From NCBI GenBank assembly GCA_002633025.1, contig NMRB01002149.1:9772-73771 (forward strand): 64,000 nucleotides of DNA, given 5' to 3'. The position numbers and the translations under genes are program-made. This DNA comes from Notospermus geniculatus. Its lineage: Eukaryota > Nemertea > Pilidiophora > Heteronemertea > Lineidae. Within the stretch, counting starts at the first letter, position 1. Each line of letters starts with the position of its first letter. The notes under the pieces were generated by a model. That model was not told the origin of the DNA. It did not search any database and saw only the letters and a list, made by a program, of their open reading frames with translations. Positions 37,401-42,638 of the stretch are shown here, piece after piece.

Positions 37401-40400
37401 GTCTAAGAGGAAGATGGAGGCATTAGATTCTACCACGCCGACAGTGACATGACACCGACATTTGGATCCCTTCTTTATCACGAGTATTAAACCCTCCTTC
37501 ATCCTCCACCTGGGATTTCCATATAAAATGGTTGTTACCCGCCCAATCTGATGCAACTAACACTGCTTTCGCACCGTCGAACGTGCTTCTCTCCTCATGG
37601 TTCTATTTGAGGACCACCGTATTTGTTGGTAGAGCTTTGGGTTGGATGTCGCGTCACGTCGTCTTATACCATAAATGGAAGTTGCATCCCCCCGCCCCCA
37701 CACACGCGCCCACACTATACATTTGTACGAGTCCCAACCGACCATCACCCCACCTTCGACAAGCGATCGATACCAGGATCTGCTATAGAGGTGCCATCTG
37801 CCGAACGAATAGCAAATCGGTCGATGATAGAGTAAAGAGTGAGGAGTATGGCATGATATCCGTTGCAAAATTCGACACCAAACATATTTATGTTGGAAGT
37901 GTGTATTTGCATGGGACATACACATTTATGTTCGATAAAACTTAATGTGTGCATGCGATAAAGTTCATATTCATGTTCGATGTTACATCTATGCATGGGC
38001 TAAAATTACATTTATGTTCGATGCTACTTCCGGTTTCATGCGAACTCGGAATTGTGGGTAATCAAAACGTAACATGTGCGTATGGTAAAAGTTCACATTC
38101 ATGTCCGATGTCACATCCATGCATGCGCTAAANGAACATAAATGTGTATGTCCCATGCAAATATACACTTCCAACATAAATATGTTTGGTGTCGAATTTT
38201 GCAACGGATATCATGCCATAGTATGAGCAGAGGCGAGCGAAGTGTGCGTATGACAACTTCACAGAAAAAAGAGTGCTTTTCTGTCACTATTTGTTGTATT
38301 TTAGAGCACAGCAACATGAATCTCTAAAAGCTGTAGAATATCCAGTCAGGGAATTGTTCAAGTGTCTGGAACATTTGACCGTGGGTTCCCCACTCATTCT
38401 TCTCCGGCCTCCTTTTCACATTTGACGTTGCTGCCCCCGCCCTCGAGGCGCTCTAGACTGGTGCCCTAACTTTGGAATGCCACGGGTGTGTATGCAGCAA
38501 AGACAGGAACCAGTCTAAGCGTTCCTTTTTGCGTGCGTGAGAGTTTTCACCACATGACCTCGTGAACGGTACATAGGCCTACCAACATTCGCCCAGATGT
38601 CATGTGCAGTACATAATAACTGGCACATTCACAGATGTCCTGTTCTGATAATGATCTAGACATGTAGAGGAAGAATTTATAATATCAGAACAGTTAATGC
38701 ACAGCTGAAAGCCAGCTGTATATCATTCGCGCCGTCGCCGGTGTCACCCGTCAAAGGAGGCCTACAAGGCTCAACATCCTCCATAGCCGGCGAGTCAGGC
38801 AGTGCCCACTGGGGGACAGTAGCTACACCAGCGGACAGGCGAGAATATCCAGAAGAGGCCTTATTGCGCAATCTATGCCCAAGACATCTTTGATCCCACT
38901 ACAGGATTCCATGCTGTCACGTGGCCAAAACTTGCCGGCCTGTAAGCCCCGTTCGTGTTTGAAGAGGGACATAAAAAAAGTTTTACCAACCCATAAGCCG
39001 ACAACATATCGAGGGGCCGAATGGCAACAGAGACCAAAAATCAGGTCGACCTGACATGCTGATATTGTCATCAAATTTTGCACATAACACCGGGGTTTTT
39101 TCTTTCCTGAAAAGTTGGCAAACATTGACTTTATAGGCCTACTTGTAGCATGCAGGCCTCTGACATGAGCGGGAAGGCATAACTTACCTATACAGCCAGC
39201 AGCCAGTAGAACAACCGCAGTATCTGGTGGGTCACAAGTGGGGAAAACCGGTTGTATGACGTAGAAAGCGAAAACCAGCGCTACTATCGTCGTGGTACAT
39301 GGACGAATGATGAGACACTCTATCCAGAGACGTAGAAAGGCAATAAATGGTCCAAAGGCCTCGAGGAGGTACGCGTAATCAGCGCCTGATTTGGGTATCA
39401 TGAGTCCTAGCTCGGCGTAACACCATGCCCCCACCATAGAAAAAAGTCCGCATATGATCCATATTATGAGTGAAAGTCCGACGCTCCCGGTGTGCATCAG
39501 TACCCCCTTCGGGCTGACAAATATTCCAGAGCCGATTATGCTGCCGACGATGATGGTAACTCCACTCACTAGATTCAGTTTACGTTCGAGTTGTACTCTG
39601 TTGATTGATTCACCGTTGCTGTCATGATTCTCCTCCCCCTCAACATGGTCCTGTGAGCTGCCAGGGCTCCCATCCGTCTTTGCTCTCTCATATCCAGCCA
39701 TACTCGATGGAATATTATTCTTCCTTCTGGTCGAGCTTGCGCAAATACTGAGTCGCAGGTGTAAGCGTTGTTGGCATAGGCCTATCGAATCCGGGTCACG
39801 ATAAAAATCGTGGAAATGAAATCATGTCAGTGCTTGACTAATATCTGATATATATTATGTTGTGGTATCGAGGCCTACGTAACACAATTGTTCTCTCCCA
39901 AACTATTATATGGTATGCTATTGACCGATTTGATAAGATGTAAGCTTATAGGCTATACAATTCCTTATGACATTATTGACCAACTTCAGGTAGGCCTAAA
40001 TGCTATTACATCAGCAAAGGATCAGCCTGACACAATATCAGATTATTTATGGCATGTTCGGTCATGATTTATTGGGGATTTACGCACTAACCCCCAGACA
40101 TCGGATTAGCCATGGCATTAATTTCGACGTACGTCACGCGGCAACTCAATGACGTCATGAAGTAACACATTTTGATAGGTCGACTGGAAATTGAACAGTC
40201 GCAATATAAAACTTGCAGGGTTCGGACACTGTAAGGTCAGTGTCTGAACCGACACAAAAATGAGTCTGTCAGCCTTCTACGACTCATTTTTATCTTACCT
40301 GTCCAGATAAATTGGCCCCCTCGTCATCATGCACCATCTAATCATTTTGTCCTTGAACAATCAGTACATGATGAATCAATCGAACAATGAATTGATTGAC

Positions 40401-42638
40401 TATTAACCAAATTGTTTTCCTTCTTGACCCCCTCACCTGGTCAATATGGACTTAGTGATAATAATTGGCAGCTTTGCAACTAATTCACTTAATACATGTA
40501 CAGGGACGGATCCAGGATTTCGGGTAGAGGGGGCGCACTGTGCTAGAAACATTGAAATCTTCGGTGAATTTCAATGATTTGCTCCAAATTTCAGAATTTC
40601 ACGGTCGATTTTAAAGATTTTTTGGCCGAAATGGGCGTGCGGCGGGTGCGCCCCCCCCCCCGGCCTTGGATCCGCGCCTGTAATATGCTGTGACGGAAGG
40701 CCCGAGCTCAGATTAAATTTTAGGAATTTAATGTTACTTACCGATACAAACTGCAGCCAGTAAACTGCTAGAGCCGCCCGGCGGTGTGCAGTCAGGAAAT
40801 AGCGGGTACAACACGTAATAGGCGAAGACTTGGGCAATGATAGCTGTCGACGCAGGTCGAATGATGGCGCATTCAACCCATAATCTAAGAAATGCAAGGA
40901 AAGGTCCAAACGCCTCTAAAATATACGCATAGTCCGCTCCGGATTTTCGTATCATGAGTCCTAACTCGGCGTAACACCACGCCCCGCAGAGGGAGAACAA
41001 CCCGCAGAGTATCCAGACGATAAGTGAGACGGCCACGCTGCCCGTGTGTTCGAGGACGCCCTTCGGGCTCACGAAGATCCCCGATCCTATGATAGTACCA
41101 ATGATTAAATTCGTGCCATTGACAAGACCGATTTTTTTCTTGAGGGAGACTTTATCATCTTTGCCTGTAGACCCGATGTTTCCGTACGGTGTTCTGCGAG
41201 TGCTTTCGTTTATGAGATTCTCCTTTTCTCCAACTCTCCCCGGTTGCCAGTGACTATCGTCTTCCATTCTTCGTCCTTGCTTGTCCATTCTCTCGATGTT
41301 GCTGTCCTCTGTGTGACTCCGAAACAAATCTTACACGGACGTTTGTTTTCCGGTAAGATTTACTGATTTGAAAACTTTGACACGATTACCACTGTAATTA
41401 TAAATTCCTTTTGTTCGAACGCGGATGGTCAAGTCCAATCAGATCAAAAGTCAATGGTGTGTTTAAGGGGTGGACAGGTTGTTGCATAACTACCTTTCAC
41501 CCCCGAACTGTCACGTTTATACAAGAATGGGCCGTTTTAGCCCAGTGACTTCGCGTTGGAAAAAAAGAAATTCATTAGAATGGAAACCCAGGTTCCTCGT
41601 CAACAAAAATAACACGTCATTCCAAAAACATCCAAAAATATGATTGTCCGGAACGTAAACTGCATATTGTAGGCATGTCCCTCTAAAATCACCATGTGAT
41701 TGACGGCCATGTAATCAACGGTCATGTCCTGGCGAAAACTAGATTAACAGGTTGGTCTGTTCTGACAAAGGCCATTTTCAGATGGACAGTGACCCCCAGC
41801 CACAGAAAGCCACACAATGAACTGGACATGTGATAATTTGACAGGAACGCGTGATATCGCTACCGAGCTGTCGAATGTGATATCAAATTTACCTTTAAAT
41901 TTCAATTGATGTGTTGCTAGGCCACTTATCCCCTTCACCTTTGCGATAAGGCGCCAAACTGGAGTTAACGCCAATGGTGCCTACGTCAAGTTTGGGAGAA
42001 TGTGGACGTAAAGCTGGGCGAAGTGCAGGTCAAGGAGACCTGCAAGCAAGGTATAAATGAGGTTGGAAAAGATTATAGATGAACTTACCAATACATATCG
42101 CAGCCAACATCACAACTACCGCATTTGGTGGTTCACAGTCGGGGTAGATCGGTTGCAGGACGTAAAATGCAAACGCCAGGGCAATTATCGCCGTCGTTCC
42201 GGGACGAAGGATCAGGCACTCCACCCAGATGCGGAGAAAGGCAAGAAATGGCCCGAAGGCTTCGAGGATATAGGAGTAGTCTGCACCTGATTTTGGAATG
42301 ATGAGGCCAAGTTCTGCGAAGCACCACGCCCCGCAGAGTGAAAACAAGCCGCAGAGGAGCCAGACGACCAAGGAAGCTCCGACACTTCCCGAATGGAGGA
42401 GAACACCTTTTGGGCTCACGAAGATACCCGAACCAATGATGCTGCCGACGATCATGGTGATACCGTTTACCAATGTTATATTGACTTTGAGACCGACTCC
42501 TTCCTTTCTCTCGCCATCCTTTATCTCGCCACAAGACGAAGTGGATGTGACGTCACTGAGATGTCCGTTTGAATCGTAACGTTTCCGGCGACAAGATCGG
42601 TCCATTCCGGACAATTGTATGGTTTCACTTTCCATCAT
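10373..42638 (-). CDS. SLC7 LAT-type amino acid transporter locus with four alternative first exons
   Basis: Light chain of a heteromeric amino acid transporter (APC superfamily, 12 TM helices), which normally exchanges amino acids at the plasma membrane as a disulfide partner of a 4F2hc/rBAT-type heavy chain. Four homologous first coding exons (42089-42638, 40742-41288, 39188-39701, 35827-36388) each carry an ATG and end with a GTAAG donor in phase 1. Only one set of downstream exons is present: 35094-35219, 14046-14169, 12521-12624, 12082-12328, 11005-11089, 10619-10711 and 10373-10440 (stop TGA). All junction phases agree except that one exon is missing between 35094 and 14169; it should carry the TM6 segment (GWN..N.VTEEL in relatives) and run from phase 1 to phase 2. 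Each assembled protein would be about 500-515 aa, as in LAT1/LAT2/y+LAT. The arrangement implies promoter choice with splicing to a common 3' half. This is inferred from exon structure; no transcript is available. Confidence 0.85.
10619..10711 (-). CDS. SLC7 common exon, TM12 region
   Basis: The exon runs from phase 1 to phase 1 (93 nt), with acceptor TTCTTACAG and donor GTAGGTAG. It encodes [20 protein letters not shown] followed by [11 protein letters not shown]. It matches the last transmembrane helix of LAT/y+LAT light chains, including the G(V/I)PVY and W..KPK signatures. Confidence 0.85.
11005..11089 (-). CDS. SLC7 common exon, TM11 region
   Basis: The exon is 85 nt, phase 0 to phase 1, with acceptor TTCAATTTTCAG and donor GTAAGG. 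It encodes [20 protein letters not shown] then LYASPTET. The VNL..P.........VPLY pattern is typical of LAT-type SLC7 proteins. Confidence 0.87.
11168..11890 (+). mobile_element. tRNA-derived SINE, interrupted by a nested insertion
   Basis: An A-box-like TAGCACAGTGG near 11195 and a B-box-like GAGTTTGATCC near 11238 mark a Pol III head. The body continues GAGACGTTAAACCGAGG and, after the nested element at 11385-11811, CTTGTACCCTGTGTCTATGC and GGGGCAAGTAAAAGACCCC. The two halves read on from each other once the insert is removed. Confidence 0.6.
11385..11811. mobile_element. Nested DNA element inside a SINE
   Basis: The terminal inverted repeats are imperfect: CCAGTGGTAGCATTAAGG at the left, and CCAGGGATCGCGTTAAGG as the reverse complement of the right end. 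TTC on both sides is a candidate 3-bp target duplication. No protein is encoded. Insertion split the SINE at its CGAGG/TTC stretch. The superfamily is uncertain. Confidence 0.55.
12082..12328 (-). CDS. SLC7 common exon, TM8-TM10 region
   Basis: The exon is 247 nt, phase 2 to phase 0, with acceptor TTTTTTTCCTTCAG and donor GTGAGTTCGG. It encodes [20 protein letters not shown], then [28 protein letters not shown] and [17 protein letters not shown] at the TM8 end, TP.PA and RPIK are conserved across LAT and y+LAT light chains. Confidence 0.9.
12521..12624 (-). CDS. SLC7 common exon, TM8 region
   Basis: The exon is 104 nt, phase 0 to phase 2, with acceptor GATTTTTCAG and donor GTAGGTTTC. It encodes [20 protein letters not shown] followed by [23 protein letters not shown] is a hallmark of LAT-type transporters, in which this helix contributes to the substrate site. 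Confidence 0.9.
13310..13742. mobile_element. Tc1/mariner (pogo-like) MITE with TA target duplication
   Basis: The ends CAGCTCACCCTCGCTATAAC and the exact reverse complement GTTATAGCGAGGGTGAGCTG continue through GTAC, for at least 24 bp of perfect inverted repeat, flanked by TA on both sides. Internal copies of the TATAACGTAC motif occur near 13345 and 13690. There is no transposase; the CAG...CCCTCG...TATAACG end resembles pogo/Tigger ends. It lies in an SLC7 intron. Confidence 0.8.
13765..13956 (-). mobile_element. tRNA-derived SINE (minus orientation)
   Basis: GGGATTCGAACCCAGGACCT on plus is the reverse complement of a tRNA T-arm/B-box. It is followed by a degenerate A-box, CTGATAACCACAAGGCTC. 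The tail side shares GGTCCTGGTAAGTATGGAAG and GGTACAAGG with the copy at 20052-20283, so this is a family. Confidence 0.75.
14046..14169 (-). CDS. SLC7 common exon, TM7 region
   Basis: The exon is 124 nt, phase 2 to phase 0, with acceptor TCTAATTTCAG and donor GTAAGTTT. It encodes [20 protein letters not shown] then [21 protein letters not shown]. It aligns by eye to the NLPRAI...ANVAY.T.MSP.E.L.S.AVAV block of human LAT2. The first base completes a codon from an upstream exon not found in this window. Confidence 0.9.
14184..16160. other. Intronic sequence without recognised features
   Basis: This is part of the large SLC7 intron. It was inspected on both strands for the missing SLC7 exon (TM6, GWN...VTEEL type) and none was recognised. 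No repeats with clear ends were seen. Confidence 0.35.
16162..16279. mobile_element. Foldback MITE with TA target duplication
   Basis: A near-complete hairpin: GGGAGGTTTCGCAAGC, then GGTTAGGCCCTACGACGACG on the left and the matching reverse complement CGTCGTCGTAGGGCCTAACC, then GCTTGCGAAACCTCCC on the right. TA flanks both ends. A decayed half copy (AAACGTAGTCGTATGGCC..GGGCGCTTGC) lies at about 27099-27147. Confidence 0.8.
16301..16461. mobile_element. MITE with TTAA target duplication
   Basis: The span includes the two TTAA copies (16301-16304 and 16458-16461). Inverted ends AGCCGCCCATACACG and CGTGTATGGGCTGC enclose a second pair, CAATATTATTGCACAATATG and CATATTGTGCAATAATATTG. The TTAA target fits Kolobok- or piggyBac-mobilised non-autonomous elements. 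Its end sequence differs from the nearby Kolobok. Confidence 0.75.
16505..16765 (+). mobile_element. Partial second copy of the Kolobok 5' end
   Basis: TTAA then AGAGCCTCTAGGG and 248 further bases are nearly identical to 17450-17713; the only obvious difference is a run of A (GAAACAT versus GAAAAACAT). The match stops exactly at the single N at 16766. Either this is a truncated second insertion or an assembly artefact at a hidden gap. Confidence 0.8.
16767..17445. other. Non-coding stretch between the two Kolobok left ends
   Basis: No gene, exon or structured repeat was recognised. The sequence after the N at 16766 is unrelated to the Kolobok interior, consistent with a join between non-adjacent sequences. 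Confidence 0.35.
19765..19870 (+). mobile_element. tRNA-like SINE fragment (family 2)
   Basis: GTAGCATAGTGG (A-box-like) is followed by GCATCGGCACCTGTCACC and GAGGTTCCAGGTTCAAGC (B-box-like). Relatives lie near 32610 and 34528. This copy sits inside the Kolobok, so it inserted later. Confidence 0.55.
20052..20283 (-). mobile_element. tRNA-derived SINE (minus orientation)
   Basis: The minus strand reads GAGCCTCGATAGCCTAGTGG TTATCACGTCTGC (A-box TAGCCTAGTGG) and then CAGGTCCTGGGTTCGAATCC (B-box GGTTCGAATCC). It shares body and tail with 13765-13956. It is not a functional tRNA, because no acceptor stem closes. Confidence 0.8.
20600..21215 (+). repeat. Minisatellite, about 126-bp unit, five copies
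   Basis: Units begin near 20620, 20747, 20873, 20997 and 21124, each starting GGAATTATTCC or a close variant. They share AAGCTGT.ATTAATCT, AAAGTTGATACTG.CCAAG and TAAACATTGTTGAATCATAG. It lies in an intron of the transposase pseudogene. Confidence 0.85.
24577..24772 (-). pseudogene. Truncated second copy of the P2X7-ballast-like exon
   Basis: This sequence is almost the same as 25680-25863, which contains the 3' half of the intact ballast exon, with substitutions and small indels. It breaks off at TTGCCTCCATGG, where a different repeat (CAGGGCCGTATCTAGC...) begins and runs into the N gap. It could be an allele with an insertion that the assembler placed in tandem. Confidence 0.7.
24773..24968. 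mobile_element. Left part of a C-rich repeat running into the gap
   Basis: CAGGGCCGTATCTAGCATAG followed by a GGGGG/CCCCCCCC stretch is a common type of repeat end; similar G/C-run repeats occur at 28669-28715, 40501-40680 and around 53460. The right end is lost in the N run. Confidence 0.4.
24969..25679. other. Assembly gap (711 N)
   Basis: Unresolved sequence inside the Kolobok element. Near-identical sequence on both sides (24577-24772 and 25680-25863) suggests a haplotype join. Any translation through it is meaningless. Confidence 0.95.
25729..26582 (-). CDS. P2X7 ballast-domain-like protein encoded by the Kolobok element
   Basis: Two exons with matching phase: 26356-26582 (ATG at 26582, donor GTAAGTGATC) and 25729-25969 (acceptor TTCACTCCAG, stop TAA). 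The product is 155 aa. The N-terminal half is acidic and Ser/Asp-rich ([20 protein letters not shown]) and contains the short motif IQAYQFEP. The C-terminal half has the cysteine pattern [27 protein letters not shown] and [13 protein letters not shown], which matches the cytosolic zinc-binding ballast region of vertebrate P2X7 receptors and the many stand-alone 'P2X7-like' proteins of invertebrates. There is no channel domain. The start lies 263 bp inside the right transposon end and transcription would converge on the transposase. Unlike the transposase, no stop or frameshift is visible. Its function in the element is unknown. Confidence 0.78.
26850..26985 (+). repeat. Interspersed repeat, copy 1
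   Basis: ATAACCAGAGGGGTACAAGG and TGCAATTAGGTC.GTGGCTC, then GGGAAGGTGTATTT, recur with few changes at about 29290-29420. This copy abuts the TTAA at the right end of the Kolobok. Confidence 0.65.
27590..27962. mobile_element. Degenerate repeat built on CCATACACGGTCAA motifs
   Basis: Several copies of CCATACACGRTCAATC and TTTTCATC.AA.TTT alternate across 370 bp. The outer ends GTACACGATCAATCA and GGGATCGTGTACAGC are roughly inverted. The GCCATACACG end resembles the MITE at 16301. Confidence 0.5.
27965..28270. mobile_element. MITE with 32-bp terminal inverted repeats
   Basis: TAAGTCCAAAAACTAGGCCC plus ACAAAGGGAGGC at the left is exactly mirrored by GCCTCCCTTTGTGGG plus CCTAGTTTTTGGACTTA at the right. 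The inner GATGAATGAATG.. and CATTCATCC also pair. An internal open frame of 65 codons has no recognisable domain. Confidence 0.8.
28366..28596 (+). CDS. Sushi/CCP domain exon (orphan, partial gene)
   Basis: One 231-nt exon, phase 1 to phase 1, with acceptor TTGTTTCAG and donor GTGAGAG. It encodes a complement control protein module with the four expected cysteines in [27 protein letters not shown] and SQLCKPG. The usual tryptophan after the third Cys is replaced by Tyr. Symmetrical 1-1 phase is the rule for shuffled extracellular modules. It lies on the strand opposite to the SLC7 gene, inside its largest intron. The other exons of the gene were not identified with confidence; the candidate at 29905 keeps the same phase. 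Confidence 0.7.
28669..28715. repeat. G/C-run repeat end
   Basis: CGGATCCAGAGGGGGCGGGA followed by a 12-C run resembles the ends of the element at 40501-40681 (GGATCC near G and C runs). Its boundaries are not determined. Confidence 0.35.
29290..29420 (+). repeat. Interspersed repeat, copy 2
   Basis: Same family as 26850-26985: ATAACCAGAGGGGTGCAAGG, GTGCAATTAGGTCAGTGGC and GTGGGAAGGTGTATTCATG. Confidence 0.65.
29905..30253 (+). pseudogene. Possible extracellular-protein exon(s) linked to the sushi exon
   Basis: The acceptor TTTCATTATCAG at 29904 opens a phase-1 frame encoding [17 protein letters not shown] and [14 protein letters not shown], which then stops near 30068. An overlapping frame from about 30062 encodes [32 protein letters not shown] and GLNEGFCPF. 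Paired cysteines and the phase fit a secreted or membrane protein continuing from the sushi exon. The frame change and lack of a clear donor suggest a decayed or mis-read exon. The domain was not identified. Confidence 0.3.
30906..31196. mobile_element. MITE with TTAA target duplication
   Basis: TTAA lies at 30902-30905 and 31197-31200. The inverted ends are AGGAGCTGGACGTCGAAGTT and GTAAAC at the left, and GTTTAC, AACTTGGACGTCGAACTCCT at the right, with two mismatches. The interior has no long open frame. The TTAA target suggests a Kolobok or piggyBac source. Confidence 0.8.
31402..31666. mobile_element. Foldback-type repeat (GTTTAGACG ends)
   Basis: GGGCCGTTTAGACGACAGTC at the left and CTCGTCTAAACGCAAATGAG at the right are roughly inverted. 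The interior contains GTGTGGTCTAATGTGGGCC and the mirrored GCATTAGACCACATTGAACC. Likely a MITE; the exact edges are uncertain. Confidence 0.5.
31731..32280 (+). repeat. About 550-bp dispersed repeat, copy 1
   Basis: It shares long stretches with 50590-51175, including GACCACCACGCCACGGTGG, TTTGGTGGCGCCACTGTATT and TTTATGCATTCAAAAACAAT. The frame encoding [13 protein letters not shown] and WWRHCI is open in part of both copies, and its product is unknown. It is probably a piece of a transposable element. Confidence 0.7.
32575..32802 (+). mobile_element. tRNA-like SINE (family 2) with duplicated tail
   Basis: GAGTGGCACACTGGAAACAT, GACTACCGGTATGTCACCTC and GAGGTTCCAGGTTTAATCCC give A/B-box-like motifs. 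The 3' part CTCTTATGACAGTGCAG to GTTGTCTACATGTACATGTA (32701-32802) is repeated almost exactly at 32899-33006, so a second tail copy follows. Confidence 0.65.
32899..33006 (+). repeat. Second copy of the SINE tail
   Basis: It is nearly identical to 32701-32802, including TTTTCTCCAGGCACTCTGGT and TTCCTCCTGCTGTACATCAA, and it ends in ACATGTACATGTACATGTA. Confidence 0.75.
33039..33153 (-). CDS. Signal-peptide first exon with discoidin-like start (orphan)
   Basis: The ATG at 33153 opens a 115-nt frame ending in a strong donor, ATGG|GTAAGTGCC. The product begins [17 protein letters not shown], a convincing signal peptide, and continues [20 protein letters not shown]. The string RYALGI resembles the first strand of the discoidin domain in DDR-type receptors (CRYALGM..). 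No second exon was recognised further along the minus strand. It lies inside the large SLC7 intron on the same strand. It could be a nested gene start, a retained fragment, or a chance frame. Confidence 0.35.
34528..34650 (+). mobile_element. tRNA-like SINE fragment (family 2)
   Basis: GCATTGGCACCTGTCACCCT, TAGGTTCCAGGCTCAATCAC and GGGCACCCTGATTTACTCTG match the other family-2 copies at 19765 and 32575 in order and spacing. Confidence 0.5.
35094..35219 (-). CDS. SLC7 common exon 2, TM4-TM5 region
   Basis: The exon is 126 nt, phase 1 to phase 1, with acceptor TTGTATTTTTCAG and donor GTAAGTGTG. It encodes [20 protein letters not shown] and [25 protein letters not shown]...(V)(R/K)[10 protein letters not shown] is a strong LAT/y+LAT signature. 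It begins with the two bases that complete the split codon left by each of the four variable exons. No second copy of it was found between or beside the variable exons. Confidence 0.93.
35827..36388 (-). CDS. SLC7 variable first exon V1
   Basis: 562 nt from the ATG at 36388 to donor A|GTAAGTATG (phase 1). The N-tail ([16 protein letters not shown]...) is unlike the others. The transmembrane part has [20 protein letters not shown] (TM1, with the GSGIF substrate-binding bend), [20 protein letters not shown] (TM2), [20 protein letters not shown] (loop and TM3) and ends [10 protein letters not shown]...CIS. The Cys in PLFPGC is the position used for the disulfide to the heavy subunit. It lies 607 bp upstream of common exon 2. 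In relatives the Ala-Glu-Leu-Gly after TM2 is followed by hydrophobic Leu-Met/Ile-Ile; here it is Thr-Ser-Ile. Confidence 0.93.
36389..39187. other. Region between SLC7 exons V1 and V2
   Basis: This must contain the V1 promoter. A CRE palindrome TGACGTCA lies at 36696-36703, 308 bp before the V1 ATG, and CACGTG E-boxes lie near 36631 and 36820. No copy of common exon 2 or of any later SLC7 exon is visible, so V2 has no private downstream exons. A large inverted repeat occupies 37848-38221. Confidence 0.55.
37848..38221. repeat. Large inverted repeat around a single N
   Basis: The sequence ATGGCATGATATCCGTTGCA through TTTGCATGGGACATACACAT (about 37848-37928) is repeated as an exact reverse complement at 38143-38221. 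The loop carries short direct repeats of ATTCATGTTCGATGTTACAT and ATGCATG. An N at 38133 sits at the edge of the right arm, so either a real foldback element or a palindromic misassembly is possible. Confidence 0.75.
39188..39701 (-). CDS. SLC7 variable first exon V2
   Basis: 514 nt from the ATG at 39701 to donor G|GTAAGTTATG (phase 1). The N-tail is short and acidic ([20 protein letters not shown]...). Core segments: [20 protein letters not shown] (TM1), [20 protein letters not shown] (TM2), [20 protein letters not shown] (TM3 start), [20 protein letters not shown], and VFPTCDPPD, with the heavy-chain-linking Cys kept. The open frame runs on past the donor to 38823, but that part shows no transporter similarity and is intron. 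A CRE palindrome lies at 40150-40157, 449 bp upstream. Confidence 0.93.
40501..40681. mobile_element. hAT-like MITE with GGATCC-containing ends
   Basis: The left end CAGGGACGGATCCAGG and the reverse complement of the right end, CAGGCGCGGATCCAAGG, form imperfect inverted repeats with G/C runs just inside. No clean target duplication could be fixed. It lies between V2 and V3. Confidence 0.5.
40742..41288 (-). CDS. SLC7 variable first exon V3
   Basis: 547 nt from the ATG at 41288 ([14 protein letters not shown]) to donor G|GTAAGTAAC (phase 1). The frame is open upstream of this ATG, but no earlier ATG is seen. Core: [20 protein letters not shown] (TM1), [20 protein letters not shown] (TM2), [40 protein letters not shown], and LFPDCTPPG with the conserved Cys. 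The transmembrane part is more GC-rich than that of V1. It lies 1040 bp upstream of V2. Confidence 0.93.
42089..42638 (-). CDS. SLC7 variable first exon V4 (most upstream)
   Basis: 550 nt from the ATG at 42638 ([15 protein letters not shown]) to donor G|GTAAGTTC (phase 1). Core: [20 protein letters not shown] (TM1), [20 protein letters not shown] (TM2), [40 protein letters not shown], and IYPDCEPPN with the conserved Cys. The frame continues past the donor for a few codons and then loses similarity. It is the 5'-most member of the array; no fifth copy was seen up to 45 kb. Confidence 0.93.

Noticed and set aside
38823-39187. Continuation of the V2 open frame past its donor (total 292 codons)
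   Set aside because: Similarity to SLC7 proteins ends exactly at the GTAAGTTATG donor, in the same position and phase as the other three exons; the remainder has no transporter features and is read-through of the intron.
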